A stretch of 64,000 bases of DNA from DATARH01 sp036008175 (GTDB lineage Bacteria > Pseudomonadota > Alphaproteobacteria > ATCC43930 > CGMCC-115725). The stretch lies in assembly GCA_036008175.1 (NCBI GenBank), contig DASYOB010000086.1, forward strand, positions 13,084 to 77,083, written 5' to 3'. The position numbers and the translations under genes are program-made. Position 1 is the first letter of the stretch; every line of letters starts with the position of its first letter. Shown piece by piece: positions 17,109 through 25,687 of the stretch. The notes below the pieces were generated by a model. That model was given only the letters and a program-made list of their open reading frames with translations. It was not told the DNA's origin and ran no database searches.

Positions 17109-17349
17109 GGCAGCCTGCCGCGTAGTTGAGCCGATCGCCCCCCGAATTGCCGGACTGGCCCTTCGGTTGGCCGATGCAGGATCAGGCTACCGTCTGTGAG
17201 CGGCGGAGCCAATCGTCGAGACCGGAAGGCCTTAGCTTAGACGGCGGAAACTAGTCATCGTGCCCTTAGATGACGTTTACGCGAGCGAGGATGAAGCTTG
17301 GGTGGACAGCGGCCATGGGGATCGAGCCACAGACCCACATCTCGCGCCG

Positions 17350-17988
17350 TCAACGGATATTGAGCGATCTTGGACCACTGACGAACGGACTGCCCGAAAG
17401 AAAAAATCGCAGCAGGCGGTCCGCATCCCGCGCAATGCCGATCCTAATGCTCTGCCCGATTTTGCCGGATTCGTGGTCATCGCGTCGTAGCCATAGAGAA
17501 CCTTCGCGGCAAAGATCGACCCCATCGAGCTGACGATCAACCCGCAACGCCGCGGCGAGCCTCCCTGGTCCCCGCGCCAAGTCTCGCAAGCGCTCGGTGC
17601 CGCGATTTAGCTGCATAATCGGGATGCCTTCGAGCGGCTCAAGCGCCCTGATGAGGACGCCGGCTCCGATCCCGGGCATCTCGCTCGAGACATTCAGCAT
17701 GTATGAGCTGCCGTAGGCGAGATAAACATAGGCGTGCCCCCGCTCGAGAAACAGCGAACGATTACGCCGAGTCATCCCCCGGTAGGCGTGCCCGGCGGCG
17801 TCGCCGACGACATACGCCTCGGTCTCGACAATACGACCGCTGGCGACGCCTTCCGGTAACTCCCGCACCAGTATCTTGCCAATGAGATAGCGGGCGAGAG
17901 AGACCGTATCGGTTGGCAGCTCCGAGCGAGCGAGCGGCGGCTGGCCGTCCTTATGGCGGCCAGGCTTCAGGGCATCCGCTCGACCCAT
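17350..17988 (-). CDS. DNA-3-methyladenine glycosylase (AAG/MPG family)
   Basis: This 212-aa protein has the AAG family core: LARYLIGKILVRELPEG, GRIVETEAYVVGDAAGHAYR (the catalytic glutamate is the E in VETEAY), GMTRRNRSLFLERGHAYVYL, and AYGSSYMLNVSSEMPGIGAG, then VLIRALEPLEG and GPGRLAAAL. It removes alkylated purines (3-methyladenine, hypoxanthine) from DNA to begin base-excision repair. Normal length is about 190-210 aa. Its ATG lies 22 bases inside the 3' end of the upstream SnoaL-like gene, so the pair is co-transcribed. If translation began a little later the overlap would shrink, but no better start is visible. Confidence 0.92.
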   Translation of the reverse strand: MGRADALKPGRHKDGQPPLARSELPTDTVSLARYLIGKILVRELPEGVASGRIVETEAYVVGDAAGHAYRGMTRRNRSLFLERGHAYVYLAYGSSYMLNVSSEMPGIGAGVLIRALEPLEGIPIMQLNRGTERLRDLARGPGRLAAALRVDRQLDGVDLCREGSLWLRRDDHESGKIGQSIRIGIARDADRLLRFFLSGSPFVSGPRSLNIR

Positions 17989-18347
17989 TGCGCGCGCGAA
18001 GGCCCCGGTTCGAACGGATCGCCGAAATACTGGGTCTCGCGGGTCACCTTCCCATCGAGGAACTCCATGACGCTCACGGTGTAAGACGGCTGCCCGTCAT
18101 AGGTCAGGACATATTCGGTGACCCAGAGGTCGCCCGAGCCGATTATCCGCCGAACTGTGAAGCGTTTCCGGTTCGGCTGCGCGGCGCGAGACGACTGAAT
18201 CTTCCGCCGGCCACGGATGCGCTCGCCCGATTGCGGATATTCTAGCACTGCGTCCTCTCGGTAAATATCGTGCTCCGCCTCGAAGTCGTCCGCGTCGGAG
18301 GCAGCCCAGTGGCGATCCAGAGCCAATCGAATCTCTCGGTCTTCCAT
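17967..18347 (-). CDS. SnoaL-like (NTF2-fold) polyketide-cyclase/ketosteroid-isomerase family protein
   Basis: The start at 18347 is fixed by AAGGAG nine bases upstream; the longer open frame to 18671 is the tail of a decayed gene, not part of this protein. The 126-aa product begins MEDREIRLALDRHWAASDAD and has the NTF2 pattern EHDIYREDAVLEYPQSGERI, IRGRRKIQ, RRIIGSGDLWVTEYVLTYDG and VMEFLDGKVTRETQYFGDPF. The last block, with FGDPFE, is typical of the SnoaL_2-type family. The fold binds small hydrophobic molecules, and many members are not enzymes. It overlaps the DNA glycosylase gene by 22 bases. Confidence 0.85.
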   Translation of the reverse strand: MEDREIRLALDRHWAASDADDFEAEHDIYREDAVLEYPQSGERIRGRRKIQSSRAAQPNRKRFTVRRIIGSGDLWVTEYVLTYDGQPSYTVSVMEFLDGKVTRETQYFGDPFEPGPSRAQWVERMP

Positions 18348-18564
18348 GTCAAATCTCCTTGACCGTCGCCCACCGGTGTTGAGCCGTCGTACCATACACC
18401 GGCTCGGAACAGGCGCCTTCCAGATGGAACAGGAGAGCCATTCCAGCGCGAAGGCTGAGTGGCCGAGAAGAGGACATCGGACTGGCTGCCGGATGACTGT
18501 CTTCGGCGGGCCTCGATCGGCCTGGGCCGCGCGAACAGCCCCTCGTACCCCATAGGCGACCCGG

Positions 18565-18964
18565 CATGCGTTTCGCGGGCCCGAAGACGCCGCTGAAGAA
18601 GGGGCGTAGGCGATCGAGAAATCGATCACCTTCTCCCGCGCGGCACCCTTCCCCAGGCTGGAGATCACCATGTCGACCTTAGCGTCGGTCAGATAGGGGA
18701 TGCGGTCGGTGCTCGATACCGGAACCAGCTCGAGCTTGACGCTGAGCGCGGCGGCAATGAGCGCCGCCGTGTCGATATCGTAGCCCTGCTGCTTCCCATC
18801 CGGGCCAAGATCGCCGAAGAGCGGAAATTTTCTGGCACGGCTACTCTGACGATCCCCGTCTTGATGATGTGGTCGAGGGCATTGTCGTTCGCCGTCGCGG
18901 TAATCGGCGAGGCCATGATAGCCACCAGCAAGCCCAGTCCTGCGAGTGGCGTTCTACGCGACAT
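18565..18964 (-). pseudogene. Truncated, twice-frameshifted amino-acid ABC transporter binding protein gene
   Basis: It starts MSRRTPLAGLGLLVAIMASP (signal peptide, with AGGGGAG before the ATG at 18964), then ALDHIIKTGIVRVAVPENF, the standard opening of the SBP_bac_3 family. A lost base in the G run at 18822-18824 (plus strand) shifts the frame; the next frame continues PLFGDLGPDGKQQGYDIDTA, then ALSVKLELVPVSSTDRIPYL and KVDMVISSLGKGAAREKVID, then FSIAYAP. A second lost base near 18601-18604 shifts again to FFSGVFGPAKRM, after which similarity ends. About 130 of roughly 260 codons remain. The gene is dead. No permease or ATPase gene of this transporter type lies nearby. Confidence 0.85.
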
Positions 18965-19103
18965 GGCCACTCCCCTCTGTTTTCAAATTCGGGCCGGGTG
19001 CGGGATCATCCAACAATCTACGGTCTTCAATCCGGCGGCGCCCACCGGACCCATTTCGTATCAAAAGGCGCGCGTCCAATGCTCCGGTGCGCGCCAAACG
19101 CGG

Positions 19104-20606
19104 TCAGGCGAGCCGGTCCCAGCATCCCTTGGTGTCTCGCGGCAATTCGCGTTTGGCGATGCGCTGGCTCGGGGTCCGCTCAAAGCCGTCGACCACCGCG
19201 ATGTAGCGCGGGTTCTGGTAGGGCGCTACCCGCTCGCCGAGCCATCGTGAGAGTTCGGCCGGGTGGATCGCCGCGCCGGGCTTCGGCTGCACGAACAGCT
19301 TGATGTCCTGCTCGCCGATCTCGGCGGCGACGCCGATCATTGCGCAATCCGCGATATCGGGGTGTGCTGCAGCGGCCCGCTCGACCTCCCAGGCCGAGAC
19401 ATTCTCGCCCTTGCAGCGGACGCTGTCCGTCATGCGCCCAAGGAAGCTCAAATTGCCGTCGGCATCGAACCGGCCGAGATCCCCGGTCCAGAGCGCGCCG
19501 CCGCGCAAGGCCTTTGCGGTCGCCGCGGGGTCGCGGAAATAGCCGGTGAAGAGCGCGCCTGGCCGATGCGCATGCACCACGATCTCACCGCGCTCGCCGG
19601 GCGCCACCCGGTTTCCAGTGGAATCGCGCACGCTCACCTTAAACCACGGCACCGGCCGCCCGACCGAACCGACGACACAACCATCGTTGTAGGTGGTGAT
19701 GCTCGACGCCTCGGTCATGCCGTACGCCTCGCGGACCTCGACCCCGAACCGCTCTTCGAACGGCCGCCAGATATCAGCCGGGCAGCCGCCGCCCCAGGCG
19801 ATGCGGACGCCATGGTTGCGATCCAGCGGTGATGGCGGCTGCTTCAGCAGCAGCTGCAGGATGCCGCCGAGAAAATGAATGTGGCTGGCGCGATACTCCT
19901 GCGCCTGCTGCCAAAAGCGGCTGGCGCTGAATCGGTCGAGCATGGCGAGCGTTACGTCGCGGATCAGCGGCAGGACCAAGAGCTGCGCGCCGCCGATGTG
20001 GTAGAGCGGTTCCCACATCAGGAACACGTCGGTTGGCTGCGGAGCGGCGACAAGCGCGACCGCCTCGCCGGCAAAGCGCAGCATCGCGTGCGACAGCATC
20101 ACCCCTTTGGGAGGGCCCGTCGTGCCGGAGGTGTAGAAGATCGCCAGGCAATCCTCCGGTGCCGGCAGCGGCTCCACGAAGACGGCGCTCGCCGAAAGCC
20201 AGGTTTCGATATCCGCGGTGCTTATCACCGCCGCGGTGCCGATCGACGCGCCAGACCCGGCAATTGTCGGCAGCAGCTCCGGATCGGCGATCGCCAGCGC
20301 CGGTTCGCAATGGTCGAGGACGTAGCCGAGGCCGGGCCCGCGCAGCTGCGCATTGACCGGAACCCAGATTACGCCGGCCCGGGTCAGGCCGAAGATCGTC
20401 GCCAGGGCCGCCGGGCTGTTGCGCATCATCACCGCGACGCGTTCGCCGCGACGAACGCCATGCCGGCGCAAACCGGCGGCAACACCCTCGGCCATTTCCG
20501 CCAGCGCGCCGAACGCGATCGGCGCGCCGTTGAACCGGGCGAAGACCGCCTCGGGGGCGCTGCGGGATTTCGCAATGAACAGGTCGAGAAAGCCGGCGGC
20601 GTTCAT
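19104..20606 (-). CDS. Acyl-CoA synthetase, AMP-forming (ANL superfamily)
   Basis: This 500-aa protein has the ANL core: the P-loop-like motif LAIFYTSGTTGPPKGVMLSH, EAYGMTEASSITTYNDG (A5 motif), WTGDLGRFDADGNLSFLGR (A7/A8) and the C-terminal lysine in ERTPSQRIAKRELPRD. It activates a carboxylic acid with ATP and CoA. It begins MNAAGFLDLFIAKSRSAPEA; the frame is open upstream to 21137, but that is the shadow of the hydratase gene. The ATG overlaps the stop of the enoyl-CoA hydratase gene (20603-20606, ATGA), so the two are coupled. Together they suggest activation and beta-oxidation-type breakdown of an acid. The acid itself is unknown. Confidence 0.92.
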   Translation of the reverse strand: MNAAGFLDLFIAKSRSAPEAVFARFNGAPIAFGALAEMAEGVAAGLRRHGVRRGERVAVMMRNSPAALATIFGLTRAGVIWVPVNAQLRGPGLGYVLDHCEPALAIADPELLPTIAGSGASIGTAAVISTADIETWLSASAVFVEPLPAPEDCLAIFYTSGTTGPPKGVMLSHAMLRFAGEAVALVAAPQPTDVFLMWEPLYHIGGAQLLVLPLIRDVTLAMLDRFSASRFWQQAQEYRASHIHFLGGILQLLLKQPPSPLDRNHGVRIAWGGGCPADIWRPFEERFGVEVREAYGMTEASSITTYNDGCVVGSVGRPVPWFKVSVRDSTGNRVAPGERGEIVVHAHRPGALFTGYFRDPAATAKALRGGALWTGDLGRFDADGNLSFLGRMTDSVRCKGENVSAWEVERAAAAHPDIADCAMIGVAAEIGEQDIKLFVQPKPGAAIHPAELSRWLGERVAPYQNPRYIAVVDGFERTPSQRIAKRELPRDTKGCWDRLA

Positions 20607-21373
20607 CGCCCCTTCTTCGCGGCGCGGTCGGCGAAGAATTTCTCCATCATGCGCGCGGGCTCGCCGCTGGCGAAGGATTGGCGCTGCACACGCATACCGG
20701 CTTCCAGGCAGTCGCGGAACCCCGCCTCGGTCACCTCGCGGAAGCGCGCTTTGTTGAGCCGCATCGCGACCGACGGCTTGGCCGCGAGCTCTTCTGCCAG
20801 GGCGAGCGAGACGGGCAACACCTGCTCTGGCGCGACCAAACGGTTGATGATGCCCAACGCGAAGCACTCGTCTGCGTCCATCATGCGGCCGGTCAAGGTG
20901 AGGTCGATGGTCCGGGCGAGCCCTAGCATCTCGCGCATAATCCAGGGGCCCGTCGTGCTGGCGATGCCCGAGTCTATCTCCGGCTGACCCATCCGCACGC
21001 CGGCATGGCCGATGCGGAAATCCGCGAGCAGCGCGACCTGGAACGCCGATCCCGCCGCGACCCCGTTCAGCGCCGCGATGAACGGCTTTGACAGGCTGCG
21101 GATCAGGTCGTACAGCGCCTCCCATTCCTGGATCCATTCGACCGCGCGCTCAGGATCGAATTCCATCGTCTCGGCCAGATCCTGCCCGGCGCTGAACGCG
21201 TCGCCGGCGCCGGTCAGGACCATCGCCCCGATCTCTGAGTCCGCCTCGAACCGACGCATCGCCGTCATCAGCTCCTCGCGCATCGGCCGGTGCCAGGCAT
21301 TCAGCGCCTTGGGACGGCTAAGCGTGATCGTCGCGATCTTGCCACGGCGTTCGGTCAGGATGAATTCGGACAT
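20603..21373 (-). CDS. Enoyl-CoA hydratase/isomerase family protein
   Basis: This 256-aa crotonase-fold protein has RPKALNAWHRPMREELMTAM, VLTGAGDAFSAGQDLAE (oxyanion-hole region), KPFIAALNGVAAGSAFQVAL (second oxyanion strand) and MGQPEIDSGIASTTGPWIMR. In hydratases the two catalytic glutamates sit in the VxExxxG and PEI regions; here GVAAGSAFQ lacks the first, while PEIDSG has an acidic residue near the second. It may therefore be an isomerase or another crotonase activity rather than a hydratase. It is first in a two-gene operon with the acyl-CoA synthetase and divergent from the dehydrogenase-like gene 92 bases away. Confidence 0.88.
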   Translation of the reverse strand: MSEFILTERRGKIATITLSRPKALNAWHRPMREELMTAMRRFEADSEIGAMVLTGAGDAFSAGQDLAETMEFDPERAVEWIQEWEALYDLIRSLSKPFIAALNGVAAGSAFQVALLADFRIGHAGVRMGQPEIDSGIASTTGPWIMREMLGLARTIDLTLTGRMMDADECFALGIINRLVAPEQVLPVSLALAEELAAKPSVAMRLNKARFREVTEAGFRDCLEAGMRVQRQSFASGEPARMMEKFFADRAAKKGR

Positions 21374-21465
21374 CGGGCTACCCGTATCGAGCGGATGGAC
21401 CGCCCGACATTGCGTCGCCGAGCGGGCGATGACAATAAGGGGTTCCGAAAAAGGAGCCTTCGCCG

Positions 21466-22557
21466 GTGCCTGATGCGATCGATATCCTGGTCCTCGGAAG
21501 CGGCAGCTTCGCCGCGCGGATCCTGTTCGACCTCGCCGCGACCACGACGGCGCCGCTGACCGTGGCCGTCGCCGGCCGCAACCGCGACAGGCTCGATTGG
21601 CTGCGCACCGCCGCCAATGCCCGCGCCGAGATGTTCGGCCGGCCGATCCGCTGCGTCAGCCAGGCAATCGATCTCTTGGAAGCGGATGCAACGGCGGAAC
21701 TGCTTGAGCACCATCGGCCTGCGGTTGTCGTTCAGGCAGCCTCTTTACAGCCGGGTTCGGTGATCAGTTCGACCGGCAATGCTTGGAGCCAGCTAGTCGC
21801 AGAGGGCGGGCTCAGCGCCACCGCGGTGTTTCAGGCGCGATTGTCGATGCGAGTCGCGCGGACGTTGCAACGAGTCCACTCGACCGGCCGATTGATCAAT
21901 TGCTGCTTCCCGGACGTCGTGAATTCAATGATCGCCGCCGCCGGCCTACCGATCGCCTGCGGCATCGGAAATGTGGCGATCCTGGCGCATGCCTTCGCCG
22001 GAGCCCAGCCGGATGCGCCGCCACATTCGCTCAAGTTACTGGCGCATTACCAGACGATCGCGCCGTGGCGCCGCCCCAAGGAGGAGCGCGTTGGCCCTCT
22101 GCCGCGGGTATGGATCGGCGACGAGGAGCTGACCGACGCGCTCGCGCGGTTTGCCGAAGTGCGGCTGACCCCGGAGCCGGTCATCGACATCTCCGGCGCG
22201 AGCGGTGTGCCGCTGATCCAGGCCATGGCATTTGGCACGGAATGGGTCGGGCATGTGCCCGGGCCGAACGGGTTGCCCGGCGGCTATCCCGTCCGCTATC
22301 GCGCCGGTACTGTGGAGCTCGACTTGCCCGGGTCCCTTAGTCAAGACGAGGCAATCGTATGGAACGCGAGCTTCGAGGCTGCAAACGGCCTCGTCGTCGA
22401 AGGCGGCTGCGCCCGCTATACCGGCCGTCTTTATGACCGGTTCCGGCGCGCGAGCCCGGAGCTGGCGGCGGGGTTCGCGGTCGCCGACATCGACGCGGTG
22501 TATGACGAGATGGTAGCGCTGCGCGCCCGGCTTCAGTCCCGGACGGCGCTAGACTAG
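21466..22557 (+). CDS. Saccharopine-dehydrogenase-like NAD(P)-binding protein
   Basis: This 363-aa protein starts at a GTG with AAGGAG nine bases upstream. It begins IDILVLGSGSFAARILFDLA, a Rossmann nucleotide-binding loop, followed by VAVAGRNRDRLDWLR (strand 2 with Arg, favouring NADP) and HHRPAVVVQAASLQPGS. The second half (VWIGDEELTDALARFAEVRL, FGTEWVGHVPGPNGLPGGYP) has no motif I can name. It is divergent from the hydratase/ligase operon, so a shared role in one catabolic route is likely. Its TAG stop overlaps the convergent permease stop in the palindrome CTAG (22554-22557). Confidence 0.75.
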   Translation: MPDAIDILVLGSGSFAARILFDLAATTTAPLTVAVAGRNRDRLDWLRTAANARAEMFGRPIRCVSQAIDLLEADATAELLEHHRPAVVVQAASLQPGSVISSTGNAWSQLVAEGGLSATAVFQARLSMRVARTLQRVHSTGRLINCCFPDVVNSMIAAAGLPIACGIGNVAILAHAFAGAQPDAPPHSLKLLAHYQTIAPWRRPKEERVGPLPRVWIGDEELTDALARFAEVRLTPEPVIDISGASGVPLIQAMAFGTEWVGHVPGPNGLPGGYPVRYRAGTVELDLPGSLSQDEAIVWNASFEAANGLVVEGGCARYTGRLYDRFRRASPELAAGFAVADIDAVYDEMVALRARLQSRTALD

Positions 22558-24368
22558 CCGGCGCGCGAGGTCGCTCGGCGGCGCAGCGTCTCGGCCAGCA
22601 CGATGAACACCGTCACAAACACCAGAATCACCGTCGAAACCGCGGCGAGTGTCGGGTTCACCTGCAACAACAGGTCGTTCCACATCTGTCGCGGCAGGGT
22701 CGAGGTCTTGCCGCCGCTAACGAACAGCGCGATGGTCAGATCGTCGAACGAAGTGATGAACGCAAACAGGAACGCGGCGATGATCCCGGGCCGGATCTGC
22801 GGCAGGGTGATGTAATACAGCGTCCGGCAGGCGCTGGCTCCGAGGGTGCGCGCCGCCTGATCGAGCCGCTCGTCATAGGTCCGCAGCACCGCCATCACGG
22901 TGATCAGAACATACGGCACAGCAAGCACGGTGTGGCCGAGTACCAGGCCGGAATTGGTGCCGAGAAGTCCGAGCCTGGCGTAGAGATAGAACAGCGCCAC
23001 CGCGATGATAATGCGCGGCAGCACCAGCGGGGCGAGCGCCAGGGCCAGGATCGCGCCGCGCCCGGCGATCTTTTTGCGCACCAGCGCGAAGGCCGCCGCG
23101 GTGCCGAGCACGGTCGCGAGGAATGCGGTGCAGACGGCGACGATCAAGGAGCGGATCGTCGCGTCGATCCAGCCGGGCGAGTTCCAGTAGGTCGCGTACC
23201 AGCGCAGCGAAAACCCCTGCGGCGGAAATTCGATGAATGTGCCGGCAGTGAACGACACCGGGATCACGAACAGCGCGGGGAGGCATAGAAATGCGATCAC
23301 CGCGCCGCTTATCGCCCAGAGAAGCGGGCGCGATGCCCGCCGGTTGGAGCGGGCCGGGCCGAGGGCGGGCATGGCTTCGCGCAGTTCGGCCACGCGGTCC
23401 GCCAACGCGCCCAGCGCCGCGATCAGCCTTCGGCCGATAAAGGCGCCGGCGCGGCCCATCAGCCCAGGGCGCCGCTGCGAGGCGGTTTCCGCCGCGGCGC
23501 CACCGGACAGCGTCGAAATGCCGAGCAGCCGGTCGTACAGGTAGAAGACCATGCCGGCGGCAACCAGCAGCACGACCGAAAGCGCCCCGGCAAAGCGCCA
23601 GTTCATCAACTCCTGCACCACCGAGATGATCACTTGCGAGATCATGATCTCGCGCCGGCCGCCGAGCAGCGCCGGGGTGATGAAGAATCCGAGCGCGGTG
23701 ATGAAGACAAGGAGCCCGCCTGCGGCGACTCCGGGCAGCGACAGCGGAAAATAGATACGCCAGAACGCCTGGCCGCCGCGCGCGCCGAGGGTTCGCGCGG
23801 CGCTGACCAGTGTGATGTCGATGCGCTGCATTACCGACAGCATGGCGAGGATGCCGAGCGGCATCATCGCGTGCACCATCCCGATCATCACGCCGGTGAA
23901 ATTGAAGATCAACGAGACAGGGGCATCGGTGATCCCGAGCGAGATCAAGAGGCGGTTCACCGCGCCGTTGCGGCCGAGCAGGATCATCCAGGCGAAGGTG
24001 CGGACCAGAAAGCTGGTCCAGAACGGCATCAGCACGAGCAGGGTCAGCGTGTCGCGCGCCCGCGCCGACGCATGGGCGAGCAGATAGGCGACGGGATAGC
24101 CGCCGAGCAGCGCCAATGCGGTGGTCCAGCCGGCAATCTCGAAGGTGATCGCGAGCGTCTGCAGGTAGACTGGGGTGGTGACAACCCGAACGTAATTTGC
24201 GGCGGTGGGCTGACCGGCGGGGTCGAAGAGGCTCAACGCCAGGATCTGCCCGACGGGGAAGACGAAGATCGCCAGCAGTAGGACCACTAGCGGGTACACC
24301 GGCCAGGCCTGAACCCACGCCGACTGGCCGCGCGGAGGCCGAAGGGCCGGTTGGACCGCGACCGTCAT
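22554..24368 (-). CDS. ABC transporter permease, two PotB/PotC-type domains fused in one protein
   Basis: This 604-aa protein holds two complete permease modules. The first (residues about 20-290) begins VYPLVVLLLAIFVFPVGQIL and has the ATPase-contact loop SAARTLGARGGQAFWRIYFP. A linker of about 60 residues rich in Arg and Ala follows. The second (about 345-600) begins LLWAISGAVIAFLCLPALFV and has its own contact loop QAARTLGASACRTLYYITLP. PotB and PotC are normally separate genes. The fusion gives a single-chain permease of the spermidine/putrescine/2-aminoethylphosphonate type. Its ATG overlaps the stop of the ATPase gene (24365-24368), and the operon order is binding protein, ATPase, permease. 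Confidence 0.92.
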   Translation of the reverse strand: MTVAVQPALRPPRGQSAWVQAWPVYPLVVLLLAIFVFPVGQILALSLFDPAGQPTAANYVRVVTTPVYLQTLAITFEIAGWTTALALLGGYPVAYLLAHASARARDTLTLLVLMPFWTSFLVRTFAWMILLGRNGAVNRLLISLGITDAPVSLIFNFTGVMIGMVHAMMPLGILAMLSVMQRIDITLVSAARTLGARGGQAFWRIYFPLSLPGVAAGGLLVFITALGFFITPALLGGRREIMISQVIISVVQELMNWRFAGALSVVLLVAAGMVFYLYDRLLGISTLSGGAAAETASQRRPGLMGRAGAFIGRRLIAALGALADRVAELREAMPALGPARSNRRASRPLLWAISGAVIAFLCLPALFVIPVSFTAGTFIEFPPQGFSLRWYATYWNSPGWIDATIRSLIVAVCTAFLATVLGTAAAFALVRKKIAGRGAILALALAPLVLPRIIIAVALFYLYARLGLLGTNSGLVLGHTVLAVPYVLITVMAVLRTYDERLDQAARTLGASACRTLYYITLPQIRPGIIAAFLFAFITSFDDLTIALFVSGGKTSTLPRQMWNDLLLQVNPTLAAVSTVILVFVTVFIVLAETLRRRATSRAG

Positions 24369-25501
24369 TCCGGCCGCAGTACCAGGGCGTGCTCGGCGCG
24401 CCAGCCGATGCGGACGGGCATGCCCTGGCGCAGCCGGTCGCCAGTCTGGTCGGTCAGCTCCTTGCCGGACAGCATGACGCCATCGGCGAGCCGGACGAAA
24501 TAGCGGGTGAGGCCGCCGGCAAACACGGTTTCGACGAGTTCGCCCTCGGCGACATTGTCGGCCCTCTCGCCATCGGCCAGCACATGCAGCCGCTCGGGCC
24601 GGACCAGGAGCTTCACCCGCTCGCCAGGTTTCGTGCCGCCGTCGTCTTTGACCCGCATGACAAGCCCGCCGGGCCCGACAAGCCTGCCGCCATCGCCTAC
24701 CCTTGCATCGAGGGTGTTGGATTCGCCCAAGAATTCCGCTGCGAAGAGACTACGCGGCGAGAAGTAGAGGTCCTCCGGCGTCCCGATCTGCTCGATCCGG
24801 CCATGGTTCAGCAGGCATATCCGGTCGGACATTGCCATCGCCTCCTCCTGGTCATGGGTCACGTAGAGGACGGTGATGCCGAGCCGGCGGTGCAGGCTTT
24901 TAATTTCCAGCTGCATCTGGTCACGCAGCTGACGATCGAGCGCGCCGAGCGGCTCGTCCATCAGGATGATCGAGGGCGAATACACCATGCAGCGCGCCAG
25001 CGCGATGCGCTGTTGCTGGCCGCCGGACAGCTCGCGCGGCACCCGCTCCGCCACACGCGGCAATTGGACGATATCGAGCGCTCGCGCGACCGCAGAGGCG
25101 ATGTCGGCCGTCCGCATCCGCCGCATGCGCAGCGGGAAGGCGATGTTTTCGAAGACCGTCAGATGGGGGAACAGCGCGTAGTTCTGAAACACGATGCCGA
25201 TGTCACGCTTGTCGGGCGGGGTATAGGTGGCGAGCTTGCCGTCGATCCAGACCTCCCCCGATGTCGGCGGAACGAGGCCGGCCACCATCATCAACAGCGT
25301 AGTCTTGCCCGATCCCGACGGACCTAGCAGGGTCAGCAGCTCGCCCTCGGCAAGTTCCAGGCTGGCATCGGCCAGCGCGGTGACCGCGCCGTAGCTTTTG
25401 CCGACGCTCCGGATCGAGAGCTTTATCTTGGTGCCGGTCCCTACCCCTTCGGAGTTGGCAGAGCGGTTTTCAATCAGGGCGGCACCGCTCAAGGGAGCCA
25501 T
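24365..25501 (-). CDS. ABC transporter ATP-binding protein (PotA-like)
   Basis: This 378-aa protein has Walker A LLGPSGSGKTTLL, the Q-loop in IVFQNYALFPHLTVFENIAF, signature RELSGGQQQRIALARCM, Walker B IILMDEPLGALD and the switch histidine in LYVTHDQEEAMAMSDR. Residues about 260-378 form the TOBE domain (VKLLVRPERLHVLADG). Both domains fit the polyamine/iron/2-AEP importer class. The first 30 residues have no family character, and the true start may lie later, but no better one is visible. It energises the fused permease downstream, with which it overlaps by four bases. Confidence 0.92.
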   Translation of the reverse strand: MAPLSGAALIENRSANSEGVGTGTKIKLSIRSVGKSYGAVTALADASLELAEGELLTLLGPSGSGKTTLLMMVAGLVPPTSGEVWIDGKLATYTPPDKRDIGIVFQNYALFPHLTVFENIAFPLRMRRMRTADIASAVARALDIVQLPRVAERVPRELSGGQQQRIALARCMVYSPSIILMDEPLGALDRQLRDQMQLEIKSLHRRLGITVLYVTHDQEEAMAMSDRICLLNHGRIEQIGTPEDLYFSPRSLFAAEFLGESNTLDARVGDGGRLVGPGGLVMRVKDDGGTKPGERVKLLVRPERLHVLADGERADNVAEGELVETVFAGGLTRYFVRLADGVMLSGKELTDQTGDRLRQGMPVRIGWRAEHALVLRPE

Positions 25502-25526
25502 GCCAGGCCGGCTGTATGGGCGCTGT

Positions 25527-25651
25527 GCGTCCTTCGAGACGCACTCCTGCGGAGCGCTCTTCTGGATGAGGAAAGATCAGTGTGTGGCATCACCAACCCG
25601 CCTCATCATGAGATCCCGACGAGACCGCGAGAGCGGCTGTCTCGAAGCACG
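25527..25651. repeat. REP-like inverted repeat pair between the binding-protein and ATPase genes
   Basis: Two imperfect palindromic units face each other. Unit A (25527-25571) starts CGTCCTTCGAGAC and ends GATGAGG. Unit B (25601-25651) starts CCTCATC and ends GTCTCGAAGCACG. Unit B is the inverted image of A: the outer 13 bases match at 12 positions and the inner 7 bases match fully. The whole 125 bases can fold into one long stem. The wording is close to dispersed intergenic palindromes I know from other alphaproteobacteria. The position inside an operon, after the binding-protein gene, suggests mRNA stabilisation or partial termination. Confidence 0.65.
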
Positions 25652-25687
25652 CGCCGCAACCATCAAACACCGCGAGCAGAACCAGCG

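Noticed and set aside
18348..18671. N-terminal extension of the SnoaL-like protein
   Set aside because: Its distal part is the shifted frame of the binding-protein relic; AAGGAG before 18347 marks the real start.
20607..21137. N-terminal extension of the acyl-CoA synthetase
   Set aside because: The extension lies inside the hydratase gene in another frame, and the coupled ATG at 20606 gives the family N-terminus.
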